In this document: piece after piece, positions 18,252 through 25,412 of the stretch
How positions within the stretch are numbered: the stretch's first letter is position 1
Layout: each line of letters begins with the position of its first letter
Notes under the pieces: generated by a model
Seen by the model: only the letters and a program-made list of their open reading frames with translations
Databases searched by the model: none
Told to the model about the DNA's origin: nothing
Translations under genes and position numbers: made by a program
NCBI GenBank assembly: GCA_016789865.1
Contig: JAEUPC010000103.1
Coordinates: forward strand, 1 to 37,883
From: Rubrivivax sp.
Lineage (GTDB): Bacteria; Pseudomonadota; Gammaproteobacteria; Burkholderiales; Burkholderiaceae_C
Direction: 5' to 3'
DNA length: 37,883 bases

Positions 18252-19249
18252 ACGCGCTCCGCCACGGTGACATGCGTGCCGCCGCGGCCCATCAGCGCGT
18301 CGAAGGCCTTCTCCAGCGAAGTGATGATCACCTCGCCGTGTGGGTTGGCCTCGGGCGCTTCTTCGAGAAAGCTGATGGCGGCATCGATCTTCGGCCCCAT
18401 GCTGCCGGCGGGGAACTGCCCCGCCGCGGCGTGCGCCCGGGCCTGCGCCAGGCTCATGTGGTCGAGCCAGGCTTGCGTGGGCCGGTTGAAGTCCAGTGCC
18501 ACACGCTCCACGCCGGTGAGCATGACCAGCGCATCGGCGTGCAGGTGCGCGGCGAGCAAGGCGCTGGTGAGGTCCTTGTCGATGACCGCGGCCACGCCGT
18601 TCCAGCGGCCATCGGCACCGCGCACCACCGGCACGCCGCCGCCGCCGCAGGCGATGGGCACGACGCCGGCATCGAGCAAGGCGTCAACGGTCTTCAAGTC
18701 GAGAATGCGCTGCGGCTTGGGGCTGGAGACGATGCGCCGCCAGCCGCGGCCGGAGTCTTCGGCCATCGTCCAGCCGGTGGCGGCGGCCATCTGCTGGGCC
18801 TCTCCCTGGCTGAAGAAGCGGCCCACCGGCTTGGTGGGGTGGCGAAAGGCGGGGTCGGCGCCATCCACCTCGACCTCGGTGACGATGCACGAGACCACGA
18901 TGTCCAGGCCGTGGTCCTGCAGCACGTTGGCAAAGCTCTGCTGCAGCATGTAGCCCATGCCGCCTTGCGAGTGGGCCACGCACACGTCCATCGGCATCGG
19001 CGGCAGCTCGGCCGCGGTGCGCGCCATGCGGTACAGGATGTTGCCCACCACCGGCCCGTTGCCATGCGTGAGCACCAGCTGCCAGCCGGCGCGGATGATC
19101 TCCACCAGATGCCCGCACACCTGGCGCATCAGCGCCATCTGCTCTTCGGCGGTGCCGCGAATGGTGGGCGGATACGCCGCGTTGCCGCCGAGCGCCACCA
19201 CGACGCGCTTGCGCCGCGGTGCCGCGGGCGCGGCCGCATTCGTCGTCAC
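18248..19249 (-). CDS. allK: Carbamate kinase
   Basis: A 333-residue amino-acid-kinase-fold enzyme that should transfer phosphate from carbamoyl phosphate to ADP, giving ATP, ammonia and CO2. Visible family motifs are VVVALGGNA at the start of the fold, THGNGPVVGN, VAHSQGGMGYMLQQ, CGGGGVPVV, and the C-terminal SMGPKIDAAISFLE segment. The frame extends upstream, but GTG 19249 is chosen because it overlaps the fdrA stop as GTGA, the same arrangement as at the next gene boundary. In this operon it consumes the carbamoyl phosphate released from oxalurate, conserving energy as ATP. Confidence 0.92.
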   Translation of the reverse strand: MTTNAAAPAAPRRKRVVVALGGNAAYPPTIRGTAEEQMALMRQVCGHLVEIIRAGWQLVLTHGNGPVVGNILYRMARTAAELPPMPMDVCVAHSQGGMGYMLQQSFANVLQDHGLDIVVSCIVTEVEVDGADPAFRHPTKPVGRFFSQGEAQQMAAATGWTMAEDSGRGWRRIVSSPKPQRILDLKTVDALLDAGVVPIACGGGGVPVVRGADGRWNGVAAVIDKDLTSALLAAHLHADALVMLTGVERVALDFNRPTQAWLDHMSLAQARAHAAAGQFPAGSMGPKIDAAISFLEEAPEANPHGEVIITSLEKAFDALMGRGGTHVTVAERV

Positions 19250-20886
19250 GCACCCACCCATTGCTGCGCGAGCCAGGCCGCGTTGGCGCTGTTGCCGGCC
19301 AGCGCCATGCCCGCACCGCGCAGCGTGGCTTCCTGCTGGGCCAGGCCCTGCGGGTCGAGCTCGGTGCCGCACACGAAGCCCACGAGGCCGAGCTGGCGCC
19401 CGCGCCTGGCGGCGATGCGCCGGGCCTCGCGCAGCGCGGGGGCCAGCTCGCCGGCCGGGTCGGTATGCGCGCCGTGGCCGATCACCACGTCCAGCAGGAT
19501 CACCCGGGTGGCCGGGTCGGCCGCCTCGGCAAGCAGCCGCTCGATGCGCGCGGCCTGGTCGATCATCGGGTGCGGGCGGCCCAGCGTGAACTGGTCGTCA
19601 CCCAGGTCGAGCGCGGTGTGCTCGACGCTGGCGCGCTTGGGGTCGGGCAGCGCCTGGGCATCGTCCAGCGGCACGTTGGACCACACACGCAGCCCGGCGC
19701 GCGCCCACAGCGCCTGCGCCTCGGCCGCGAAGGTGCCGCCCGCGTACAGCGCGCGCAGGTACTTCTGCGAAGCCGCGAAGCGTGGCCGCGGCGCGATGGG
19801 GTAAGGCGCGGCAGGGTTGCCCGGCGGCTTTCGCCGCCCACCGAGCGCGACAGCCGCAGCGGCGCAATCGACCAGCGTGTGCACGCTGCGCAGCACCGTC
19901 CCCGGCGGCGCCTTGGCGGCGGCGCGCGCCGCCCCATCGCCGGCGTCGGCACCGATGAAGAGCACCACGGCCGGCTTGCCCGCCGCGCGCAAGGCAGCCC
20001 GCACCTGCACCGCCACCTCGGGCGCGGGCGGCTTGCACAACACGGCGATGACGCGGGTGGCCGCATCGCGCGCCAGCAGCTCGATGGCCTGCAGCATCGT
20101 GATGCCGCCCACCGCAGCCTGGATGTCGCGCCCGCCGGTGCCGATGGCGTGGCTGATGCCGCCACCCATGCGATGGATCTGCGTGCTCACCTCCTGCAGC
20201 CCGGTGCCCGAGGCGGCCACCAGGCCGATGGGCCCGCGCCGCACGTTGTTGGCGAAGCCCAGCGGCACGCCGCCGATGAGCGCCGTGCCGCAATCCGGGC
20301 CCATCACCAGCAGGCCGCGGCGCCGCGCTTCCTGCTTGAGCACCACCTCCTGTTCCAGGGGCACGTTGTCGCTGAACATGAACACGTTCAGCCCGAGCTT
20401 CACCGCCTTCAGCGCCTCGGCCGCCGCGTAGGCGCCGGGCACCGAGATCTGGGCGATGTTGGCCTGCCCCGTGCCCGGCGCACCGCCCGTGCCCCCTGCC
20501 GCCCCGGCGCTCTCTTGCGCGAACCGCGCCTGCGCCATCGCCAGCGTGCTGGCCGCCGGCCCGGCAGCAGCACCCGATGCAAAGCCGCCGGCGGCTTCGT
20601 CGCGCCCCGACAGCTGCTCGCCGGCCAGCGCCCGTGCAGCTTCGCAGGCCGCACCCGTGCGCGCCTGCACCACCACCATGATGTCGCTCGGCCCGGCCGA
20701 GCGCACCTCGGGGCCGAGCAGCCCGGCCTCCTGAAGGATTTCCTTGTTGGCCGCGTTGCCCAGTTGCAGCGTCGCGTTCACCACGTCGGGCAGCGCGAGC
20801 AGGCGCTGCGCCACGCGCATCAAGGCCACCGAGTCCTTGTAGCGGTTGGCGACGATGTAGGCCAGGGTGTGCAGCGGCGCGGGCAT
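19246..20886 (-). CDS. allF: FdrA/AllF-like oxamate carbamoyltransferase subunit (acyl-CoA synthetase fold)
   Basis: A 546-residue FdrA family protein (E. coli FdrA is 555). It is related in fold to the alpha subunit of succinyl-CoA synthetase: MGPDCGTALIGGVPLGFAN and GLVAASGTGLQEVSTQIHR are visible in mid-protein, and the ISVPGAYAAAEALKAVKLG segment precedes them. FdrA, DUF1116 and DUF2877 proteins together make the oxamic transcarbamylase. ATG 20886 begins the conserved PLHTLAYIVANRYKDSV. It is the first gene of the minus-strand operon and is divergent from the aminotransferase gene, with 57 bases between. No clear ribosome-binding site was seen. Confidence 0.85.
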   Translation of the reverse strand: MPAPLHTLAYIVANRYKDSVALMRVAQRLLALPDVVNATLQLGNAANKEILQEAGLLGPEVRSAGPSDIMVVVQARTGAACEAARALAGEQLSGRDEAAGGFASGAAAGPAASTLAMAQARFAQESAGAAGGTGGAPGTGQANIAQISVPGAYAAAEALKAVKLGLNVFMFSDNVPLEQEVVLKQEARRRGLLVMGPDCGTALIGGVPLGFANNVRRGPIGLVAASGTGLQEVSTQIHRMGGGISHAIGTGGRDIQAAVGGITMLQAIELLARDAATRVIAVLCKPPAPEVAVQVRAALRAAGKPAVVLFIGADAGDGAARAAAKAPPGTVLRSVHTLVDCAAAAVALGGRRKPPGNPAAPYPIAPRPRFAASQKYLRALYAGGTFAAEAQALWARAGLRVWSNVPLDDAQALPDPKRASVEHTALDLGDDQFTLGRPHPMIDQAARIERLLAEAADPATRVILLDVVIGHGAHTDPAGELAPALREARRIAARRGRQLGLVGFVCGTELDPQGLAQQEATLRGAGMALAGNSANAAWLAQQWVGA

Positions 20887-20928
20887 GGGCGGGCAAGGAT
20901 ATCGATGAGGCGCGAACTGTAAGTGCTT

Positions 20929-20937
20929 TGCTACGAT
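20929..20937 (+). promoter_or_regulatory. Extended -10 promoter for the aminotransferase gene (possibly leaderless)
   Basis: TG-c-TACGAT matches an extended -10 element. The hexamer at 20932-20937 would put transcription start at 20944, the A of the ATG. No -35 element and no ribosome-binding site were seen. This is a pattern match only. Confidence 0.35.
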
Positions 20938-20943
20938 GCTTCG

Positions 20944-22227
20944 ATGAACCGCGTGCCATTGCCCAAGACGACGCCGCTGCCCGAGCCCGCCTCGGCGCTG
21001 GCCGAACTGAACCCGGCGCCACGCCTGCTGATGGGGCCGGGCCCGATCAATGCCGACCCGCGCGTGCTGCGCGCCATGAGCACCCCGCTGATCGGACAGT
21101 TCGACCCGCAGTTCAGACTCATGATGCGCGAGACGATGGCGCTCTATCGCCAGGTCTTCGACACACGCAACGACTGGACGCTGATCGCCGACGGCACCGC
21201 GCGCGCGGCCATCGAGATGGTCATGCAGTCGGCCATCGAGCCCGGCGACCGCGTGCTGGTGGGCAGTTTCGGCCGCTTCGGCCACCTACTCGAAGAGATC
21301 GCGCTGCGCTGCGGCGCCGAGGTGCACATCGTGCAGGCCGAGTGGGGCACGGTGCTCGACCTGGCGCAGGTCGAGGCGGCGCTGAAGGCCTCGTCGCCCA
21401 AGCTGGTGGCCGTGTGCCAGGGCGACACCTCCACCACCATGCTGCAGCCGCTGGAGGGGCTCGGTGAGTTGTGCCACCGCCACGGCGCGCTGCTGCAGGT
21501 GGACGCCACCGCGTCGCTGGGCGGCGCGCCGCTGCCGGCCGATGCCTGGGCCGTGGACGCCGTCACCGCGGGCCTGCAGAAGTGCCTGGGCGGGCCCTCG
21601 GGGGCTTCGCCGCTGACCCTGTCGGACGCCATGGCGCAGCGCATCTACCACCGTCGCCACATCGAGCGCGGCCTGCAGCCGGCCGACTACCGGCCCGGCG
21701 CCGGCACGCGCATCGCCAGCAACTACATGGACATGGCGATGGTCATGGACTACTGGAGCGACGCGGGCCTGAACCACCACACCGAGGCCACCACGATGCT
21801 CTATGCGGCGCGCGAGTGCGGCCGCATCGCGGTGCAAGAGGGCCTGCGGGGGATGTTCGCGCGCCACGAGCGCGTCTCGCGCGCGGTGCTCGCCGGGGTG
21901 CGCGCCATGCGGCTCGAGGTGTACGGTGACCCGGCGCACAAGATGCCCAACGTCACCGGCGTGCGCGTGCCCGAGGGCATCTCCGCCGACAAGGTGCGCC
22001 TGGCGCTGCTGAACGACTTCAACGTCGAGATCGGCACCAGCTTCGGCCCGCTGCACGGCAAGGTGTGGCGCCTGGGCGCCATGGGCTACAACGCGCGGCC
22101 CGACGCCGTGTACACCACCTTGGCCGCGCTGGAGACCGTGCTGGCCGCCGAGGGCCACCGCTTCGCGCGCGGCGCCGGGGTGGATGCGGCCTACGCGTCG
22201 TTCAAGAGCGAAGCGGCAGCGGCGTGA
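20944..22227 (+). CDS. pucG: PLP-dependent aminotransferase, (S)-ureidoglycine-glyoxylate aminotransferase-like (PucG/HpxJ)
   Basis: A 427-residue class V aminotransferase of the alanine-glyoxylate family. It opens with RLLMGPGPINADPRVLRAM, the glyoxylate-aminotransferase hallmark. The PLP lysine is K213 in AGLQKCLGGPSG. PucG and HpxJ transfer the amino group of (S)-ureidoglycine to glyoxylate, giving oxalurate and glycine. Oxalurate is the substrate expected for the divergent allFGH genes, and this context is the main reason for preferring PucG over alanine- or serine-glyoxylate aminotransferase. ATG 20944 was chosen; an in-frame GTG at 20923 is possible. The gene ends in a tandem repeat encoding SEAAAA. 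Confidence 0.78.
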   Translation: MNRVPLPKTTPLPEPASALAELNPAPRLLMGPGPINADPRVLRAMSTPLIGQFDPQFRLMMRETMALYRQVFDTRNDWTLIADGTARAAIEMVMQSAIEPGDRVLVGSFGRFGHLLEEIALRCGAEVHIVQAEWGTVLDLAQVEAALKASSPKLVAVCQGDTSTTMLQPLEGLGELCHRHGALLQVDATASLGGAPLPADAWAVDAVTAGLQKCLGGPSGASPLTLSDAMAQRIYHRRHIERGLQPADYRPGAGTRIASNYMDMAMVMDYWSDAGLNHHTEATTMLYAARECGRIAVQEGLRGMFARHERVSRAVLAGVRAMRLEVYGDPAHKMPNVTGVRVPEGISADKVRLALLNDFNVEIGTSFGPLHGKVWRLGAMGYNARPDAVYTTLAALETVLAAEGHRFARGAGVDAAYASFKSEAAAA

Positions 22228-22275
22228 GCGAATCAGCAGCGGCGTGAGCGAAGCGGCAACGGCGGCGTGAGCGAG
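22207..22275. repeat. Tandem repeat spanning the stop codon of the aminotransferase gene
   Basis: Three units occur in a row: agcgaagcggcagcggcgtg (22207-22226), a copy with two to three changes (22227-22246), and a 23-base copy (22247-22269), then the start of a fourth. The first unit encodes the last residues of the aminotransferase; each unit boundary recreates a TGA. Confidence 0.8.
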
Positions 22276-22314
22276 CCGCGCCGGCGCCCTGGCGCAGCAG
22301 TGATTGGTCGCGAG

Positions 22315-22337
22315 CCGGGGCGGAAGGTGAGCCCCGG
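22315..22337. terminator. Possible bidirectional stem-loop between convergent genes
   Basis: CCGGGGC and GCCCCGG form a 7-bp stem with a nine-base loop between the aminotransferase stop and the stop of the PepSY gene, which reads the other way. There is no T-run. It is called only from structure and its convergent position. Confidence 0.4.
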
Positions 22338-22353
22338 GGCAACCCGGTTGCCT

Positions 22354-23088
22354 TCAGCGCCTGAGCACGCCACCCCTGGCTCGCAACACGCGCCGCACCG
22401 CCAGCACGGCGAGCACCGCGCCGGTCAGCACCAGCGCCAGCGCAGCCAGGCTGGCGGCCTTCACCAGCGGGTGGCTGAAGTCGTCGCCGGCGGTGTAGTC
22501 CATCAGGTGCAGGCGCCAGAAGAAGTCGTACAGCACCCAGGCGTCGTTGCGCATGGCCACGAGCTCGCCGCTGCGCGCATCGAAGTACAGGCGCGTGCCG
22601 ACGAAGTCGTCGAAGCTGGCGCGCCACAGGTCGGTGCGCTCACCGGCCTCGCGCACGATCAATGCACGCGGCGGCACCGAGGGCAGCCGCTGCACGGCCA
22701 GGGCCGTGCCCGCATCGCCCAGGTAGTGGCGGCGCGCAAAGGCGCGCATCGCCGCTTCGTCCGGCGGGGCGAGCGCCTGGCCGTCCGCGCCGACCCAGGT
22801 CTCGCCCTTGGCGTGGCGCAGCTTCAGCGCCGGCCCGGCGGGCGTGAGCACGCTCGTCACGGCCAGCACCGATGCGCCCGGGTGGGCCTCGAGGTGCCGG
22901 GCCACCTGCCGGGCCCAGTCGGCAGGAAGTGGCTGCTGCGGGCGCCGCACATGCTCCTCGCCCTTCACCCAGGCCTTGAACGGCAGCCAGGTGAACACGA
23001 ACCCACCGGCCACCCAGGCCAGCACCTGGATCGCGACGACCCAGGCCAGCCAGCGGTGCCAGCGGAAGAAGCGCGGGCCGAGGCTCAC
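22354..23088 (-). CDS. PepSY-associated membrane protein
   Basis: A 244-residue inner-membrane protein with one transmembrane segment near the N-terminus (about 14-35, after FFRWHRWLAW) and one near the C-terminus (about 208-230). A periplasmic domain of PepSY type lies between; LYFDARSGELVAMRNDAWVLYDFFWRLHLMD-like features (Tyr-Phe-Asp-x-x-x-Gly, then WRLHxMDY) are typical. Such proteins occur in iron/siderophore reductases and peptidase-inhibitor-like membrane proteins, but the role here is unknown. The start is GTG 23088, which overlaps the stop of the PdxA-family gene as GTGA. The overlap suggests co-translation, although no functional link between the two is obvious. Confidence 0.75.
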   Translation of the reverse strand: MSLGPRFFRWHRWLAWVVAIQVLAWVAGGFVFTWLPFKAWVKGEEHVRRPQQPLPADWARQVARHLEAHPGASVLAVTSVLTPAGPALKLRHAKGETWVGADGQALAPPDEAAMRAFARRHYLGDAGTALAVQRLPSVPPRALIVREAGERTDLWRASFDDFVGTRLYFDARSGELVAMRNDAWVLYDFFWRLHLMDYTAGDDFSHPLVKAASLAALALVLTGAVLAVLAVRRVLRARGGVLRR

Positions 23089-24098
23089 CGGCCCGCGGGC
23101 ACCGCCGAGGCCATGCGCACGCCCAGCTCGAACGCCGCGCGCAGCCCGTCGATGCGCGCCACCCCCTGGCCGGCGATGTCGAAGGCGCTGCCGCTGGCCG
23201 GCGTCGTCACCGGCACCGGCAGGCCGCCGTGCAGCGTGACGCCGCGCTCGAAGCCCATCAGCTTCATGGCGATCTGGCCCTGGTCGTGGTACATCGAGAC
23301 GACGGCGTCGTAGTCGCCGCGGCGCGCGGCGATGAACACGGTGTCGGGAGAATAAGGCCCGCGCGCGTCCAGCCCCTCGGCCTGCAGCGCGCGCACCGCC
23401 GGCTCGATGACCTCGATCTCCTCCATGCCGATGCTGCCGCCGTCGCCCGCGTGCGGGTTGAGGCCCGTGACGGCGATGCGCGGCCGCGCCACACCGGCGC
23501 GCTGCAGCGCCGTCTGGATGATCAGCACCGCGTCGCGCACCGCCCGGCCGGTGATGAGCGCGGCCACATCCTTCAGCGGCACGTGCGAAGTCACGCGCGA
23601 GGTCCACAGGCCGCCGGTGATGTTGAACTCGCACACGAAACCCGGCACCGCCAGCCGCTCGGCGAGGTAGCGCAGCTCGTCTTCCTGCGTCATGCCGGCC
23701 AGGCGCAGGCTGTGCTTGTTCAGCGGCGCGAAGACGATGCCTTGCACGTGCCCGGCCCGCGCCGCGGCCGAGGCCAGCTCCAGCGCGCGCAGCGCGGCGC
23801 GCCCGGCTTCGGTGGTGGACTGCGCCACCGGCGGCAGCGTGCCGCGCAGCGCATCGTCGGCCAGCCACGCGAGGGTGTCGCCGGCCGGCCCGGGCGCGCG
23901 TGCCTCGGCCGCCGCCACGCGCCGCACCGGCAGCTTCACGCCGGCGATGCGCTCGCCCTCGGCCAGCACCACCGGGTCGGCGATCAGCAGCACCTCGGCC
24001 GCGGCGCGAACCGCGGGCTCGGCCAGCAGCTTCACGCCCATCTCGGGGCCCACGCCGCCGACGTCACCGAGCAGAAACGCAATGCGAGGCTGCTTCAT
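23085..24098 (-). CDS. PdxA-family NAD-dependent dehydrogenase
   Basis: A 337-residue member of the 4-hydroxythreonine-4-phosphate dehydrogenase family. Metal-binding histidines are visible in SHVPLKD, NPHAGDGG and MYHDQGQI. Besides the PdxA of vitamin B6 synthesis, the family includes catabolic PdxA2 (4-phosphoerythronate/4-phosphothreonate) and the terephthalate dihydrodiol dehydrogenase TphB. Here it sits with a Bug receptor and a LysR regulator rather than with ksgA/surA, the usual neighbours of biosynthetic pdxA, so a catabolic role is more likely. ATG 24098 is preceded by a GAGGG ribosome-binding site. The substrate is unknown. Confidence 0.85.
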   Translation of the reverse strand: MKQPRIAFLLGDVGGVGPEMGVKLLAEPAVRAAAEVLLIADPVVLAEGERIAGVKLPVRRVAAAEARAPGPAGDTLAWLADDALRGTLPPVAQSTTEAGRAALRALELASAAARAGHVQGIVFAPLNKHSLRLAGMTQEDELRYLAERLAVPGFVCEFNITGGLWTSRVTSHVPLKDVAALITGRAVRDAVLIIQTALQRAGVARPRIAVTGLNPHAGDGGSIGMEEIEVIEPAVRALQAEGLDARGPYSPDTVFIAARRGDYDAVVSMYHDQGQIAMKLMGFERGVTLHGGLPVPVTTPASGSAFDIAGQGVARIDGLRAAFELGVRMASAVPAGR

Positions 24099-24164
24099 CG
24101 AACAACCCTCAGGCCGGCACAGCCCAGGGCCTTGCGCGAATCCGGCCTTGCCGGTCCGCGGCAA

Positions 24165-24208
24165 GAGCCCCCTCGGGGGGCAGCGAGCGCCAGCGAGCGT
24201 GGGGGCTC
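24165..24208. repeat. GC-rich interrupted inverted repeat (REP-like element)
   Basis: GAGCCCCC (24165-24172) and GGGGGCTC (24201-24208) form an 8-bp outer stem. Inside it are a CCCCC-TCG-GGGGG hairpin and a direct repeat of cagcgagcg. It lies between the Bug receptor stop and the PdxA-family start. Similar hairpins with a CCCCTCGGGGGGCAGCGA core are, as I recall, scattered between genes in Burkholderiales. It may act as a terminator or RNA-stability element. Confidence 0.55.
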
Positions 24209-24212
24209 CATG

Positions 24213-25229
24213 TCATTGCCCTTCGGCCTTGATGCCGGCATCGCGGATGAGGCGGCCGTAGCGCTCGAACTCGCTCTTGTTCATCTCGGCGAACTGCTCA
24301 GGCGTCATCAGCTGGATGTCGCCGCCCAGGCCCTTGATGCGCGCGGCCACGTCGGACAGCTTGAGCGCGGCGGTGAGCTCGGCGGCCAGCCGCTCGACCA
24401 CCGGCTTGGGCGTGCCGGCGGTCACGTACATCGCGTACCAGGTCTGGATGTCGGCGCCGCTCACGCCCTGCTCGGCCAGCGTGGGCACGTCGGGCAGCTC
24501 GGCGCTGCGCTTCGCGGTGGTGATGGCCAGCGGCCGGAACTTGCCGCCCTTGATCTGGCCCATCGCCGAACTGGTGGTGTCGAACATCATCTCCACCTGG
24601 CCGCCGATGATGTCGATGTGCGCCTGCGAGCTGCCCTTGTAGGGCACGTGGATGGCCTTGGTCTTCGTCGAGAGGTTGAAGGCCTCGCCGACGATGTGCT
24701 GCGTGCTGCCGATGCCCGAGCTCGCGTACTTCAGCGCACCAGGCTTGGCCTGCATGTCGGCCAGCAGCTCCTTCACGCTCTTGTAGGGCGAGGTGGCGCT
24801 GACCACCAGCACATTGGGCACCACGGCCACCAGGCCGACCGGCTGCAGGTCTTTCAGCGGGTCGAACTTCAGCCGGATGAGGTGCGGCGCCACCGCCTGG
24901 CCGGTGTTGGTGGCCAGGAGCAGCGTGGTGCCGTCGGGCGTGGCCTTGGCGGCCAGCTCGGCGGCGATGGTGTTGCTGGCGCCCGGGCGGTTCTCGATGA
25001 CGATGCTCTGCTTGAGCGCCGGGCCCATCTTCTCGGCCAGCAGCCGCGCCAGGATGTCGGTGCCGCCGCCGGCGTTGGCGCCGACCATGATGCGCAGCGG
25101 CTTGTCGGGCCAGGCCTGCGCGAGGGCCGGTGCGCCGGCGGCGCCCAGCAGCAGCGCGGCGGCCAGCGTGTGCAGACAGGTGCGGCGGCTGCGTGCAGCG
25201 GGCTGGTGACCTGCGGGGGATGAATTCAT
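24213..25229 (-). CDS. Bug-type tripartite tricarboxylate transporter receptor, periplasmic
   Basis: A 338-residue extracytoplasmic solute receptor. A twin-Arg-free signal peptide ends in ALAQA before WPDKPLRIMV, the standard mature start of Bug proteins. The family segments VGANAGGGTDILAR, ENRPGASNTIAAE and the late NKSEFERYGRLIRDAGIKAEG are visible. Bug receptors bind carboxylates for TctAB-type transporters and are often encoded apart from the membrane subunits, as here. ATG 25229 has an AGGAG ribosome-binding site. It is divergent from a LysR regulator gene and lies upstream of the PdxA-family and PepSY genes, so these three may be one regulated unit. Confidence 0.92.
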   Translation of the reverse strand: MNSSPAGHQPAARSRRTCLHTLAAALLLGAAGAPALAQAWPDKPLRIMVGANAGGGTDILARLLAEKMGPALKQSIVIENRPGASNTIAAELAAKATPDGTTLLLATNTGQAVAPHLIRLKFDPLKDLQPVGLVAVVPNVLVVSATSPYKSVKELLADMQAKPGALKYASSGIGSTQHIVGEAFNLSTKTKAIHVPYKGSSQAHIDIIGGQVEMMFDTTSSAMGQIKGGKFRPLAITTAKRSAELPDVPTLAEQGVSGADIQTWYAMYVTAGTPKPVVERLAAELTAALKLSDVAARIKGLGGDIQLMTPEQFAEMNKSEFERYGRLIRDAGIKAEGQ

Positions 25230-25375
25230 GCGTGTCTCCTGTCGTTCAGGCCCTTGGGGGCGGAGGTCGCCGGGCCATCTTGGCGTGGGGGTGGGCGGGA
25301 TGCCTGCCCTCGGCACCATGCCGCGCGGCCCGGAATCGTGCGCACGAGGCTACGCGGCCGGGCCATGCCTTTCCA

Positions 25376-25412
25376 ATGCCGAGTTCGCAAGCTGCGATGA
25401 CAATTTCGGCAT
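25376..25412. promoter_or_regulatory. Inverted repeat at the LysR gene start (candidate operator)
   Basis: ATGCCGA (25376-25382) and TCGGCAT (25406-25412) are perfect inverted 7-mers 23 bases apart. The right half overlaps the LysR start codon. LysR proteins commonly bind such dyads in the divergent spacer, here 181 bases long, to repress themselves and control the neighbouring gene. Confidence 0.4.

Noticed and set aside
23085-24098. Calling the PdxA-family gene vitamin B6 biosynthetic pdxA
   Set aside because: Its neighbours (Bug receptor, LysR, PepSY protein) are catabolic or membrane genes, not the usual surA/ksgA context, and the family has catabolic members.
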